64,000 nucleotides of DNA from Ruminococcus sp. AM36-2AA (GCF_003461955.1 NZ_QTYB01000011.1:92816-156815), one strand, 5' to 3'. Positions 35,554 through 45,870 are shown, counted from the first letter of the stretch. The notes: a model not told the origin generated them from the sequence alone. A program made the numbers and translations.

Positions 35554-38500
35554 ATGAAAAAAACAAAAAAAGGCTATGGAAAAAAGGCGCTTAGTGTGTC
35601 TTTGTCAATGGCGCTGATGCTGGGAGGAACTGCACCGGTACAGGCCGCAGATCTGTTTTCGGATCAGACCGCAGAAGAAAGTGCTTCCATGGAGCTTTAT
35701 CCGGAAGAAAACACTGCAGAAGAAAGTAATACCGCAGATTTTGCGGCAGATGAAACTGAGAATGGGGCAGAAGATTTTTCAGCAGGACAGGAAGATCAGG
35801 CGGATGAATTTTCGGCAGGAGATGAAGACAGCTCTAAGGCTGCTGTGGCAGAAGTACAGTCTGCTTCCCATGTGATAAGTACAGCAGCAGATCTTCCGAC
35901 AGGAGGAATCGCGGAAGGCGAAACTTATGAACTTGCGGCAGATATCATTCTGACTTCCGGTCAGCAGATCAGCTCCATTGCAGGTACGCTGGATGGAAAA
36001 GGCCATGTGATCACTCTTGCGGATAAGCCGCTTGCAGATAAAGTTTCCGGAACGATCCAGAATCTTGGAGTTGCAGGAAGCAGCACACTGACGCTTTCAG
36101 ACGGACAGGGCAGTGTGGCAAATACAGTAACAGGAACGATCCAGAATTGTTATTCTACAGTATCCTCCAATGCGGCAAGTGATTATATGGATACCATCGG
36201 AGGTTTTGTGGGAAATCTTCAGGGAACAGTAACCAACTGTTACTTTGCAGGAAATACAGATATGTTTGGTGGAGGAATCGCTGCTACAAATGGAGGTTCC
36301 TATAAGATCAGCCATACACTCTGGGCATCCGGTATGTCTGCGGTTGGTATGGGAAGAACCGATAATATTTCTGATGACAGCAAAACCAAAATGACTGCAG
36401 ATCAGATCAAAGCCAGTGTGGATATCCTGAATACAGAGATCCCGTCTACAGGTTTCAGATGGGCACTTCCTTCTGATGGAAGCAACAACGGACTTCCGGT
36501 ACTGACAGAAGGTTCCGGGACTCCGGCAGAAGTAAACTGGGACAGCCTGAAAGCTGCCATTGAATCTACAGAGAAACTTACAGAGTCTGACTACACAGAG
36601 ACCAGCTGGAAAGCTGTTTCCGAGGCTCTTGCTGAGGCCAGGGAAATGCTGGATGCAGGTACAGCTTCCCAGTCAGAAGTAAACGCAGCTGCAAAGAAAC
36701 TCAGCGATGCAGTGAACGCACTGAAGAAACAGAAACCGGAAGCACCGGTAAAAATCCCGGAAGGTGTAACCGTTACACATATTACTTCTGCAGACCAGAT
36801 CGAAAATATCTGGAGCGGTACAGAAGGTCAGTATTATGTGCTGGATAACGATATCACTCTTACAGGTGATTATATGAACTTCTGTGAATTTAATGGTGTG
36901 TTTGACGGCCAGGGTCATACTGTTACGCTGAAAGATTCCCAGGGACTTTTTACCAGAGTGGGAGAGAGCGGTGTTGTACAGAATACCGCATTTAAAGGAA
37001 CGATCGGAAATGTATGGGAAAATACAGGTGCACTTGGCGGAAGCATCAAAGGTGCGGTACTGAACTGTTCTGTGGAAATTTCCGGAAGTTATGCCTGCGG
37101 TTTCGCGAAGAAATTATCAGGCGGAGTTATCGCAAACAGTATTTCTTTTGGCGAGAGCCCGAAAGGCGCGTTGTTTGCACAGTATGAAACTGCGGATGAT
37201 CCAGGACTTGTAAAGAACTGTTACTGGACAGATACCCTGTCCATGCCGTCTGTACCGGAGGGAGTTCTGGTAAATTCCACATCCAGGGATGAGACAGAAA
37301 TGAAGACGCTGGATCTGGTTGATGTCCTGAATAACGGACGTGGAGACAATGGTACAAAATGGGGACAGAGCAGTGAAGGATTCCCGTACTTTGGAGAAAA
37401 CCAGTCCTATAAACCGGACACTGAAGTGTGGCCGGAACTTCCAGCAGAAAATCAGTATCAGGTAGAATTTTCTGCTTATAATGGAAGTGCAAAAGAAACC
37501 CTGACAGATTCCCGTCTGCAGGTATCTCCGGATTCTGTCAATGCATTTAAAGTTGCAGGCAGATTAAGCCTTAAGGATTATCAGGCACCGGAGGGTAGTC
37601 ATCTGGAGTGGAACTGTACAGAGATGAAGCCGTCCGGAGCAATGGCAATGGACCTTTCTTCCGGAGATCTGTATGTATACAGAAACGGAAAAACACTTAT
37701 CACAGCAACACAGATAAACAGTGACGGTTCCAGTAAAGTTGTTGCGTATGTTTCTGTGATCGCCACAACAAAGAAGATCGAAGCAGTCAGACTTCTTATT
37801 GACGGACAGGATATAACAAACGGAAGCTTTACGGTAGCAGGTTCCGAGACTAAGAAGATCCAGGTTCAGGGAAAATATACAGGGGAAGATGATTTCAGCG
37901 ATATGGCTTTTTCAAGTTTCCTGTATAAAGCCGCTGACGGATCTGTGATCAGTAATGATGAAAGTTACAGTTCATTCTTCTTCCTGAAACCGGGAACTTC
38001 CTCTATCACCGTAAGCTCCAAGGCACAGCCGGATATCTCTGCAAAAGTAGATCTGACATCTACATATGTGCCGATCGAATCCATTGTACCGGGAATGTCC
38101 GGACAGCAGGTGATCCATGGAAGAAATGCAAACAGTGACGGTCAGGAAGAGGACGGCAGAGTTGCATTTAACCCGATTCCGGGAAGTGCCGTAGTAACTC
38201 CGACCAATGCAAGTTATGCATCTGACTGGACCATTACAAGCAGTGATGATACGATCGGATATTACAGCAACGGTTCCAAAGTATTTGTTCCGAAACAGTC
38301 CGGAAAAGTAACTTACACAGCAGAAATTAAAGATACAGATCCGGAAACAGGAAAGACACGTACCATTACCGGAACTTCTGAGGTTGAGTTTGTATATAAG
38401 AATCCACTGACTTCAGTCACTTCTCCTGTAACAGAGGTAACCGTAAGATCAGGAGAAAGTCAGGATATCGATCTGAGCTTTACCGGAGAGATTTCTGACC

Positions 38501-40368
38501 AGGGATACAACGTGACAGATCCATCCATGAAATGGACTTTTGACAAAAAAGGTGTTGTAGTCATTACAAAGAAAACAAGTGGCTACTGGAAACGTCAGGA
38601 TGGAGCACCAGATACAAACAACTACTTTATCGGAACCGATTACAGGATCACGGGAATCGGCGAGGGAACGGTGATCGCTACCGGTACACCGGTTGACCAG
38701 ACCAATTCTCCGGAACCTGTAAAGATCAGGCTCACAGTAACAAAAGGTGACGGACAGGATACAGACAACAAAAAACTTGCGTCTGAAGACGTTGAGAAAG
38801 CAGTTTCTTATCTTACAGACCTTCATCAGGAAAAAGGATATCAGTATGGAGATGAGTGGGTGGTATATGCTCTTCTCCGCAGCGGACAGACCATTGACCA
38901 GGATAAACTGGACGCATATTACGAGTCTGTATGTGCGACTGTAAAAGGCTGGAGTGCAGACCAGAAACCTACAGATATTGAGCGAGTGTCTCTTGCATTA
39001 ACAGCTATGGGAAAAGACATCACAAATGTTGACGGTGTAAACCTTGCAGCGATGATCTACAATTCTGAAAAACTGAAAAATGGTTCCAATGAACTGATCT
39101 ATGCATTGATCGCTCTGGATGCCGCAGATATCCAGATCCCGGGAAATGCGAAATGGAACCGTGCTTCCATCATCAGGGCACTTGGAGAATTCCAGAATCC
39201 GACAACCGGTGGAATCGGACTTACCGATGCAAAAGGAGGAAGCTCTGATATTACAGCCATGGCGCTTCAGGCCCTTGCTGTCTACAGAAACCATAATACA
39301 GCCGCAAAAAATATTTCAGACAAAGCACTCACTTACCTGGCAAATGCCATGGGAGATGATTTCGGATATGGTACCTGTGAAAGTACAGCCCAGGTTCTTC
39401 TGGCACTGACTTCTATGGGAATTGATCCGTTAAGCGATGATTTTGGTACTGTAAATATGAATATGATCACAAATCTGACTGGTTATATTCAGAGCGACAA
39501 TGGTTTTTCACATTCCATGTCAATTTCAAAATCCAGCGAAATGTCTACAGTACAGGCACTTCAGGCACTGGATTCTTACAGACGTTTTGTAAATAAGGAG
39601 ACAACATACTGGGATCTGAAAAACAAAGGAGAACATGCAAAACACAGCTGGGATGCAGGAACAGTAACAAAGAAATCCACCTGTAAGACAAAAGGAACAA
39701 AATCTTATACCTGTACCTGGTGCGGAGAGAAAAAGACCGAATCAACAGCTCTTGCAGCACATAAGTGGAGTTCCTGGAAGACAACGAAATCTGCAACTGT
39801 TTTTGCACCGAAACAGATCACAAGAACCTGTTCTGTATGTGCCAAAAAAGAAACAAAGAATTCAGGAAGCAAACTGAAACCAACGATCAAACTGAACGCA
39901 TATGGAATTCGTCTGAATCCGGGAAAATCTACTAGCAAAGTGAAAGTCAGTGGTCTTGCAAAAGGAGATTCCGTGAAGTCCTGGAAATCCAGCAATACTG
40001 CAATTGTAAAAGTAGATAAAAAAGGTGTGATCACCGCACAGAAAAAGACAGGTACTGCTTATATCACAGTAACTCTGGCAAGCAAAAAAACGGCGAAACT
40101 GAAAGTCGTTGTACAAAAAGGAACAGTAAGAACTGCGGCCATAACCGGACTGCAGTCCAGAATAACCATCAGTAAAGGAAAGACAACGACCTTAAAGCCG
40201 ATACGCAGACCAATAACATCTGCTGAAAAACTTACATACAGTTCCTCCAATAAGGCTGTTGCCACAGTAAGTTCCAAAGGTGTGGTCAGAGGTGTGAAAA
40301 AAGGAACTGCGGTAATTACAGTAAGATCCGGAAAAGTTTCTTACAAATGCCGTGTAACTGTAAAATAA
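35554..40368 (+). CDS. Large secreted multidomain protein with alpha/alpha-barrel domain
   Basis: 1604 residues. A signal peptide (1-31, cleavage after VQA) precedes an acidic linker. GLUG-like beta-helical repeats lie at about 105-300 and 405-630, with a FIVAR-like helical segment between (about 330-395). Ig-like regions follow (about 640-1065). Residues about 1078-1349 repeat helical pairs (AVSYLTDLHQEKGYQYGDEW, ALQALAVYRNH, ALQALDSYRRF), the alpha/alpha-toroid pattern of prenyltransferase/squalene cyclase and of transcobalamin/intrinsic factor. Two CxxC ribbons (about 1370-1435) and two Big_2-type Ig domains end the protein. No LPXTG motif is seen. The leader terminator and nearby cobalamin riboswitch suggest vitamin B12 capture; adhesion is the alternative. 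Confidence 0.85.
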   Translation: MKKTKKGYGKKALSVSLSMALMLGGTAPVQAADLFSDQTAEESASMELYPEENTAEESNTADFAADETENGAEDFSAGQEDQADEFSAGDEDSSKAAVAEVQSASHVISTAADLPTGGIAEGETYELAADIILTSGQQISSIAGTLDGKGHVITLADKPLADKVSGTIQNLGVAGSSTLTLSDGQGSVANTVTGTIQNCYSTVSSNAASDYMDTIGGFVGNLQGTVTNCYFAGNTDMFGGGIAATNGGSYKISHTLWASGMSAVGMGRTDNISDDSKTKMTADQIKASVDILNTEIPSTGFRWALPSDGSNNGLPVLTEGSGTPAEVNWDSLKAAIESTEKLTESDYTETSWKAVSEALAEAREMLDAGTASQSEVNAAAKKLSDAVNALKKQKPEAPVKIPEGVTVTHITSADQIENIWSGTEGQYYVLDNDITLTGDYMNFCEFNGVFDGQGHTVTLKDSQGLFTRVGESGVVQNTAFKGTIGNVWENTGALGGSIKGAVLNCSVEISGSYACGFAKKLSGGVIANSISFGESPKGALFAQYETADDPGLVKNCYWTDTLSMPSVPEGVLVNSTSRDETEMKTLDLVDVLNNGRGDNGTKWGQSSEGFPYFGENQSYKPDTEVWPELPAENQYQVEFSAYNGSAKETLTDSRLQVSPDSVNAFKVAGRLSLKDYQAPEGSHLEWNCTEMKPSGAMAMDLSSGDLYVYRNGKTLITATQINSDGSSKVVAYVSVIATTKKIEAVRLLIDGQDITNGSFTVAGSETKKIQVQGKYTGEDDFSDMAFSSFLYKAADGSVISNDESYSSFFFLKPGTSSITVSSKAQPDISAKVDLTSTYVPIESIVPGMSGQQVIHGRNANSDGQEEDGRVAFNPIPGSAVVTPTNASYASDWTITSSDDTIGYYSNGSKVFVPKQSGKVTYTAEIKDTDPETGKTRTITGTSEVEFVYKNPLTSVTSPVTEVTVRSGESQDIDLSFTGEISDQGYNVTDPSMKWTFDKKGVVVITKKTSGYWKRQDGAPDTNNYFIGTDYRITGIGEGTVIATGTPVDQTNSPEPVKIRLTVTKGDGQDTDNKKLASEDVEKAVSYLTDLHQEKGYQYGDEWVVYALLRSGQTIDQDKLDAYYESVCATVKGWSADQKPTDIERVSLALTAMGKDITNVDGVNLAAMIYNSEKLKNGSNELIYALIALDAADIQIPGNAKWNRASIIRALGEFQNPTTGGIGLTDAKGGSSDITAMALQALAVYRNHNTAAKNISDKALTYLANAMGDDFGYGTCESTAQVLLALTSMGIDPLSDDFGTVNMNMITNLTGYIQSDNGFSHSMSISKSSEMSTVQALQALDSYRRFVNKETTYWDLKNKGEHAKHSWDAGTVTKKSTCKTKGTKSYTCTWCGEKKTESTALAAHKWSSWKTTKSATVFAPKQITRTCSVCAKKETKNSGSKLKPTIKLNAYGIRLNPGKSTSKVKVSGLAKGDSVKSWKSSNTAIVKVDKKGVITAQKKTGTAYITVTLASKKTAKLKVVVQKGTVRTAAITGLQSRITISKGKTTTLKPIRRPITSAEKLTYSSSNKAVATVSSKGVVRGVKKGTAVITVRSGKVSYKCRVTVK

Positions 40369-40480
40369 ATACTGATCATTATGAAATACCCCCGCCTATA
40401 ACTCTGATTCACGGGATTGTCACAGAAAAAGAAGTGTGTTATAATTTCTGAACAGTTAAATATGGAGAAAAAACAATTAC

Positions 40481-40647
40481 CGGTTTTAAGTTCTCTGCCA
40501 CATCGGCAGGGCCAAGAGGGAACAGGGTGAGAATCCCAGGCAGTCGTGCTACTGTATTTGTTTAGATCTTTCTGTAACCATTGTACGGATCTGTATGAGA
40601 AGGGGAGGGATCGTGATTACATAAGCCAGGATACCTGCTTAAAGCTG
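40481..40647 (+). promoter_or_regulatory. Cobalamin riboswitch
   Basis: The aptamer core is clear: GGGAACAGGGTGAGAATCCC (40518-40537), then GTGCTACTGT, and the B12 box AGCCAGGATACCTGCT (40623-40638). The ends CGGTTTTAAG (40481-40490) and CTTAAAGCTG (40638-40647) pair as P1. These RNAs bind adenosyl- or methylcobalamin and switch off downstream expression. The next gene is a leucine-rich-repeat protein after a terminator at 40794-40832; no known B12 gene follows. Confidence 0.88.
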
Positions 40648-40793
40648 CTACCAGTTATTACACGCAATGATAAATGGAGGGGGAGATTGTTTGGTTTTGT
40701 GTACCTATTTTTCGGGACACAGAAAGAAACATTTCCTGAATTCAGAGATATTGCGGTAGCAGATGGTATTGTTGAAAACATGATCATTATATA

Positions 40794-40832
40794 CGGATGC
40801 GATATCTTTCAGGGTATTGCATCCGTTTTTTT
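40794..40832 (+). terminator. Intrinsic terminator downstream of the cobalamin riboswitch
   Basis: GGATGCGATAT pairs with GTATTGCATCC, followed by GTTTTTTT. It lies 147 bases beyond the aptamer and 17 before the next start codon, and may be its expression platform. Confidence 0.85.
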
Positions 40833-40848
40833 GTTGAGAGGTTAAAAA

Positions 40849-41688
40849 ATGCAGAAAACACTGGTGTGGCGTTCGCAGAAAGAAAGAGAAAAAACATTTG
40901 TAAGAGGATGTGCAGAGAAACACGGAGAGAGAATTCTTGTTATCGGACAGCCTTACAGCCGAATCGGAGACGAGGCACTGAAGAATAATATCCGGATCAG
41001 AGAAGTGAGCCTGGAAAACTGCGTCAGAGAGATTGGCAGAGAAAGTTTCGCCGGATGTACAAGGCTTCGAACAGTAAGATCAGAGAAAATAAAAGTTATA
41101 AAAAACAGAGCTTTTTCCGGTTGTGTAAACCTGAGAAGTTTTGAAATCCCGGCTACAACAGAATATATTGGAAAAGGGGTTTTGTACGGGTGTAAAAGAC
41201 TGCAGAAGACAGTTTTTGAAGAGAATAAGAAAATCATCCGAATTCCGGCAGAAGCTTTTATGGAGTGCCAGGAACTTTCCGGAGTAGTGCTTCCGGAAAT
41301 GATCACTGAGATTGGGCGAAGGGCATTTTATAAATGTGGGAATCTGACAGAGATAAAAATTCCTCAGTCTGTGGAGCGGATTGAAAGAGAGGCGTTTTAT
41401 CAGACCGGACTGCAGAAGCTGGAACTTCCTCAAAAGCTGAAATTTATTGGAGAGAGCGCTTTTCTGAAGTGCAGAAATCTGGAATATGTCCGGGTTCCGG
41501 AATATGTGGAAACTGTGGAAAAATGGGCGTTTCACGGGTGCAGTATGTTGAAAACAGTGGAATTTTCCGGGGATCCAGAAGTGCTGGGAGAATGGATCAT
41601 AAATAAAGGAACAAAGATCCTGTGCAGAAAAAATACCAGAGTCGATGACTATTGTAGGAAGTATGGATTTGCGGTAGAATATCTGTAA
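40849..41688 (+). CDS. BspA-type leucine-rich repeat protein, apparently cytoplasmic
   Basis: 279 residues built from LRR_5 repeats of about 23 residues (IGRRAFYKCGNLTEIKIPQS, IEREAFYQTGLQKLELPQ, IGESAFLKCRNLEYVRVPE). BspA-type repeats mediate binding, usually on the cell surface, but here no signal peptide or membrane segment is visible. A GAGAGG site precedes the ATG. It directly follows the terminator of the cobalamin riboswitch region, so B12-dependent expression is likely. Confidence 0.85.
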   Translation: MQKTLVWRSQKEREKTFVRGCAEKHGERILVIGQPYSRIGDEALKNNIRIREVSLENCVREIGRESFAGCTRLRTVRSEKIKVIKNRAFSGCVNLRSFEIPATTEYIGKGVLYGCKRLQKTVFEENKKIIRIPAEAFMECQELSGVVLPEMITEIGRRAFYKCGNLTEIKIPQSVERIEREAFYQTGLQKLELPQKLKFIGESAFLKCRNLEYVRVPEYVETVEKWAFHGCSMLKTVEFSGDPEVLGEWIINKGTKILCRKNTRVDDYCRKYGFAVEYL

Positions 41689-41721
41689 AAGCGACCATTT
41701 TTTGGTGGAAAGAGGAGAAGG

Positions 41722-42486
41722 ATGAGGGAAAGAAAACCTGTGATCGGCGTTACCTGTAATTTTGACTACAGGGATGCTGTTGGAATGGTTTCGGGCATGG
41801 GGATCACCGGGCAGGACTGGGACTTTGTCAGCGGTGATTATGTGTATATCCTGGAGAAAGCCGGTGCGATTCCTGTGCTGATCCCGCAGTATGGAGATCT
41901 GGAGGCGGCGAAACCGTTCCTGGAACAGCTGGACGGAGTGCTGATCTCCGGCGGACATGATGTAGGGCCGGAGCGGTACGGGGCGTTTCCAAAAGGGTAC
42001 TGCGGAACGATCATGCCCATGCGGGATGAGCAGGATATTGCGATTTCCAGATATTTTATGATGGAAAAGAAAAAGCCGATCCTCGGGATCTGCCGTGGCA
42101 TTCAGATCATGAATGTGGCCTGCGGCGGAACCCTGTATCAGGATCTGGAAAAAGAAGGGGGGTTTGAACATCATTTCGGGGATAAGTACCCGAGAAATGT
42201 GGCGTGGCATAAAGTGAGCATTGCCAAAGACAGTATATTGGAAAAGACTTATGGGAACCGGGAGATCCGGGTGAATTCTTTTCATCATCAGGCGATAAAA
42301 GATGCCGGGGAGAATGTGAGGATCACAGCCTGGTCCGAGGACCGGGTGCCGGAAGCTATGGAACTTGAGGATCATCCATTTGCGGTGGCTGTGCAGTGGC
42401 ATCCGGAGATGATGTATGATTCTTCGGAGCAGATGAAACTTTTACAGGCATTTGTGAAGGCAGCAGAGAAGGGGACAGAAGCATGA
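41722..42486 (+). CDS. Class I amidotransferase-like peptidase C26 protein
   Basis: 254 residues of the gamma-glutamyl-gamma-aminobutyrate hydrolase (PuuD) family. The nucleophile is in ILGICRGIQ, with the partner histidine and glutamate in VQWHPE, and SGGHDVGPERYG near residue 75. Such enzymes split gamma-glutamyl amides; the substrate is not certain. AGAGGAGAAGG precedes the ATG. It overlaps the next gene by four bases. Confidence 0.92.
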   Translation: MRERKPVIGVTCNFDYRDAVGMVSGMGITGQDWDFVSGDYVYILEKAGAIPVLIPQYGDLEAAKPFLEQLDGVLISGGHDVGPERYGAFPKGYCGTIMPMRDEQDIAISRYFMMEKKKPILGICRGIQIMNVACGGTLYQDLEKEGGFEHHFGDKYPRNVAWHKVSIAKDSILEKTYGNREIRVNSFHHQAIKDAGENVRITAWSEDRVPEAMELEDHPFAVAVQWHPEMMYDSSEQMKLLQAFVKAAEKGTEA

Positions 42487-43040
42487 ATATTTGTATATAT
42501 GGAGCATCCAGCGCAGAACTGAAAAAGATTTATTATGAGAAAACAGAGGAATTGGGACGGCTGATAGGAAAACGTGGCCATGGCCTTGTTTTTGGCGGTG
42601 GAAAAGAAGGACTGATGGGTGCGGCGGCCCGTGGCGTTGACAGAGAGAAAGGTTATATCCTGGGGATCGCACCGCGATTTTTTGACAAGCCGGGAGTCCT
42701 GTATGAGCATTGTACAGAGTTTATTTTTACGGAAAATATGCGTGAGAGGAAGCACCTTTTGGAAAGCCGTTCCGATGCGACCATCGTGGTACCTGGTGGA
42801 ATTGGTACGTATGAGGAGTTTTTTGAGATCCTGACACTGAAAAGTCTGGGACGGATCGACAGGCCGATCGTTCTTTATAATATCAACGGATATTATGACA
42901 GCATGAGGGCCCTTCTGGAGTATACGGCAGGGGAGAAATTCATGGCAAGAGATGTTGTGGATATGTGCCGGTTCATGAAAGATCCGGAGGAGATCCTGGA
43001 TTATATTGAGAATTACCGGAATTATGGGGGAAAGTTATAA
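42483..43040 (+). CDS. LOG family protein
   Basis: 185 residues with the LOG family motifs GGGKEGLMGAAARG and PGGIGTYEEFFE. LOG proteins hydrolyse nucleoside 5'-monophosphates such as cytokinin ribotides; bacterial members are often annotated as lysine decarboxylase by mistake. The ATG overlaps the stop of the C26 peptidase (ATGA), so the two are translationally coupled. Confidence 0.92.
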   Translation: MNICIYGASSAELKKIYYEKTEELGRLIGKRGHGLVFGGGKEGLMGAAARGVDREKGYILGIAPRFFDKPGVLYEHCTEFIFTENMRERKHLLESRSDATIVVPGGIGTYEEFFEILTLKSLGRIDRPIVLYNINGYYDSMRALLEYTAGEKFMARDVVDMCRFMKDPEEILDYIENYRNYGGKL

Positions 43041-43263
43041 AAAGGGTTGTAAGGATAATAAAAATAAAGTCCGGGTTATAGGACAGATTGCAAAAATACA
43101 ACAGTCCCAAATATAGGACTGTAAAAACGAATGTGTTACAGAATAATATAAGAAAGTCTGTAGTAATTCCGGGAAGTTATATTCTGAACAGTCAGGTTTG
43201 ATATAGTAATTGATGGAAATGCCATAGTCTGCAAGGGGATTTTTACAGGAGAAGGTATATTTT

Positions 43264-45777
43264 ATGAGGAAGATTATGTTAAATGGCCGGTGGGAGCTGG
43301 CGGAAGCGGGGAAAGATACATTATGTGCAGTGCAGGTTCCGGGATCTGTACTTTCCGGACTTTACGGGGCCGGAAAGATTGAAGATCCTTTTTACCGCAC
43401 CAATGAAGATGCCACGAGGGAACTGTTCTGGAAGGATTATGAATTTTGCAGAACGTTTGCGGTTACGGAGGATGTCCTTAATGAGAAGAAAGTGATCCTG
43501 GTATGCGAGGGATTGGACACACTTGCGGATATTTATATCAATGGAAAAAAAGCCGGATCTACAGATAATATGCACCGTACCTGGAAACTGGATGTGAAAG
43601 GATTTCTTCATTCCGGTGAGAACCAGATCCGGATCGTATTTCGGTCGGTGTTTAAGTATATCGAAGATTATGAGTATGAAGAGAATAAAGAGATCCATTA
43701 TGTTCCCTGCGGCGGAATGAAAGGAAACCAGCTGATCCGTAAGGCACACTGCATGTTTGGATGGGACTGGGGCCCCCAGACGATTGATGCCGGAATCTTC
43801 CGTGATATTTATCTGGAAGCGTACAGTCATCCGAGGATTGAGGATGTGAAGATCACACAAAGGCATGGGGATAATGCTGTGGATGTGTGTACAACTGTAG
43901 CTGTGAGCGGCGATGCTGTGGATAAGTGTCAGGTGAGAGTGAGTATCCGGAAGGATATGACGAGTGTCCGTGGAAATGGACATGCGGTTCAGGAGACTGG
44001 AGACTTAGAGATATATGCAGATGGAGCTGTACTGTTGAACAGTAATTCTGTAACTCTGACGGGAAGAATCCACAACCCGAAACTCTGGTGGCCAAACGGC
44101 TACGGCGATCAGCCGTTATATAAAGTTAAGGTGGAACTTCTGGATGAGGATGGCGAAGTTCTGGAAACTATAACGAAGCGCATTGGTCTCCGTACTCTTA
44201 CCATCAGCCAGGAAAAAGATCTCTGGGGAAAAGAGTTCGCGTTCTGTGTCAATGGCGTGAAGATTTTTGCCATGGGCGGAAATTATATTCCGGAGGACTG
44301 TATTTATTCCAGGATCACGCCGGAGCTTCAGGAGTACCTTCTGGAATCCTGTAAACGTGCCAATTTTAACTGCGTCCGTGTGTGGGGTGGCGGTTATTAT
44401 CCTTCGGATCATTTCTATGATCTCTGTGACGAGATGGGGTTGATCGTATGGCAGGATCTGATGTTTGCTTGTAATGTTTATGATCTTACAGAAGAATTTG
44501 AAGAGAATATCACGAAGGAAATTACAGAAAATGTAAAACGTCTCCGTCATCATGCATCTCTGGGACTGTGGTGCGGAAATAACGAGATGGAATCTGCCTG
44601 GGATCACTGGCCGGAGGTGCAGAGTGAGTCGAAATATCTTCGTGCGGACTACATAAAAATGTTTGAGCATGTGGTGCCAAAAGCAGTGAAAGCGGCAGAC
44701 AGCGAGACCTTTTTCTGGCAGTCTTCTCCGAGTTCCGGGGGTTGTTTTGATGAGCCGGATGATGAGAACCGGGGGGACTGTCACTACTGGGATGTATGGC
44801 ATGGCCAGAAGCCTTTTACGGATTATCAGAAGCATTATTTCCGGTTCTGTTCGGAATTTGGTTTCCAGTCCTTCCCGTGTCTGAAAACAGTAGAGAGCTT
44901 TACGGAAGAAAAAGACCGGAATATTTTTTCCAGGGTGATGGAGAAACACCAGAAGAATCCGGCAGCCAACGGAAAGATCCTGTATTACCTTTCGGAGAAT
45001 TTCCGTTATCCGGAGAATTTCCGCAAGCTTCTCTATGTGAGCCAGATCCTTCAGGGAATGGCCATGAAGTATGGCGTAGATCACTGGAGACGTCACAGAG
45101 GCCGCTGTATGGGAACTCTTTACTGGCAGATCAATGATAACTGGCCGGTGGCGTCCTGGGCAAGTATCGACTATTTTGGTCGCTGGAAGGCACTTCATTA
45201 TATGGCAAAAAAATTCTATGGGCCACAGGCGGTGAGTATGTGTCTGGAAGAGGATACCATGCAGGTTTATCTGGAAAATGAAAGTTTGGATGAAATACCG
45301 CATCAGGTGGATTTTTATGTGAAAGATATGGAGTGTAACATTCTGGATAAGATCACGGCAAAAGGATCTGTGGGACAGCAGGAATCCGGGCAGATCCTGG
45401 CAGTGGATATTTCCCGGTGGGAGGAACGGAAGTATGAGATCTTTCTTGAGGCGGAGGTTACCCTGAAGGATGGAAGGATACTTCAGGATGTGGAGACGCT
45501 GGTTCCCTATAAGTATCTGGAACTGGATCAGCCGGAAATTACAGCAGAGGTGGAAGAGCAGGAAGATGCCTTTGTGATCCATCTGAAGAGCAGCTGCTTC
45601 AGCCCATTTACAGCTATTGGATTTACAGACGCGGATATGATCCTGGAGGATAATTTTTTCCATATGACAGGTGAGAAGGGAAAAGATATCCGGGTGGAGA
45701 AAAGGGATATCCGAAATGGGGAAATCAGGAATGCGGAAGAGATGACCAGACAGATGGAGATCCTGACACTGGCGTGA
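43264..45777 (+). CDS. Glycoside hydrolase family 2 beta-mannosidase
   Basis: 837 residues, no signal peptide, so it acts in the cytoplasm on imported manno-oligosaccharides. The acid/base glutamate is in LWCGNNEMES (about 440) and the nucleophile in FCSEFGFQS (about 531), the beta-mannosidase pattern of GH2. N-terminal jelly roll (PGSVLSGLYGAGKIEDPFYR), Ig-like and TIM-barrel domains are in the usual order. CAGGAGAAGG precedes the ATG. It stands alone between a 223-base gap and a strong bidirectional terminator. Confidence 0.93.
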   Translation: MRKIMLNGRWELAEAGKDTLCAVQVPGSVLSGLYGAGKIEDPFYRTNEDATRELFWKDYEFCRTFAVTEDVLNEKKVILVCEGLDTLADIYINGKKAGSTDNMHRTWKLDVKGFLHSGENQIRIVFRSVFKYIEDYEYEENKEIHYVPCGGMKGNQLIRKAHCMFGWDWGPQTIDAGIFRDIYLEAYSHPRIEDVKITQRHGDNAVDVCTTVAVSGDAVDKCQVRVSIRKDMTSVRGNGHAVQETGDLEIYADGAVLLNSNSVTLTGRIHNPKLWWPNGYGDQPLYKVKVELLDEDGEVLETITKRIGLRTLTISQEKDLWGKEFAFCVNGVKIFAMGGNYIPEDCIYSRITPELQEYLLESCKRANFNCVRVWGGGYYPSDHFYDLCDEMGLIVWQDLMFACNVYDLTEEFEENITKEITENVKRLRHHASLGLWCGNNEMESAWDHWPEVQSESKYLRADYIKMFEHVVPKAVKAADSETFFWQSSPSSGGCFDEPDDENRGDCHYWDVWHGQKPFTDYQKHYFRFCSEFGFQSFPCLKTVESFTEEKDRNIFSRVMEKHQKNPAANGKILYYLSENFRYPENFRKLLYVSQILQGMAMKYGVDHWRRHRGRCMGTLYWQINDNWPVASWASIDYFGRWKALHYMAKKFYGPQAVSMCLEEDTMQVYLENESLDEIPHQVDFYVKDMECNILDKITAKGSVGQQESGQILAVDISRWEERKYEIFLEAEVTLKDGRILQDVETLVPYKYLELDQPEITAEVEEQEDAFVIHLKSSCFSPFTAIGFTDADMILEDNFFHMTGEKGKDIRVEKRDIRNGEIRNAEEMTRQMEILTLA

Positions 45778-45804
45778 TTCTGGTATAGAAAAAGCAGAAA
45801 AATA

Positions 45805-45852
45805 AAAGACGCGAAGTCTTACATGAAAAATGTAAGATCTCGCGTCTTTTTT
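45805..45852. terminator. Bidirectional terminator between beta-mannosidase and symporter genes
   Basis: AAAGACGCGA..TCTTACAT pairs with ATGTAAGA..TCGCGTCTTT; A and T runs flank both sides. It ends the convergent genes. Confidence 0.92.
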
Positions 45853-45870
45853 ATATATGACATTATGGGT

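Noticed and set aside
40546..40845. 99-codon plus-strand frame between the surface-protein gene and the LRR gene
   Set aside because: It overlaps the cobalamin aptamer and terminator, has no ribosome site and no recognisable domain.
44116..45663. 515-codon minus-strand frame
   Set aside because: Shadow of the beta-mannosidase gene caused by its codon bias; no ribosome site.
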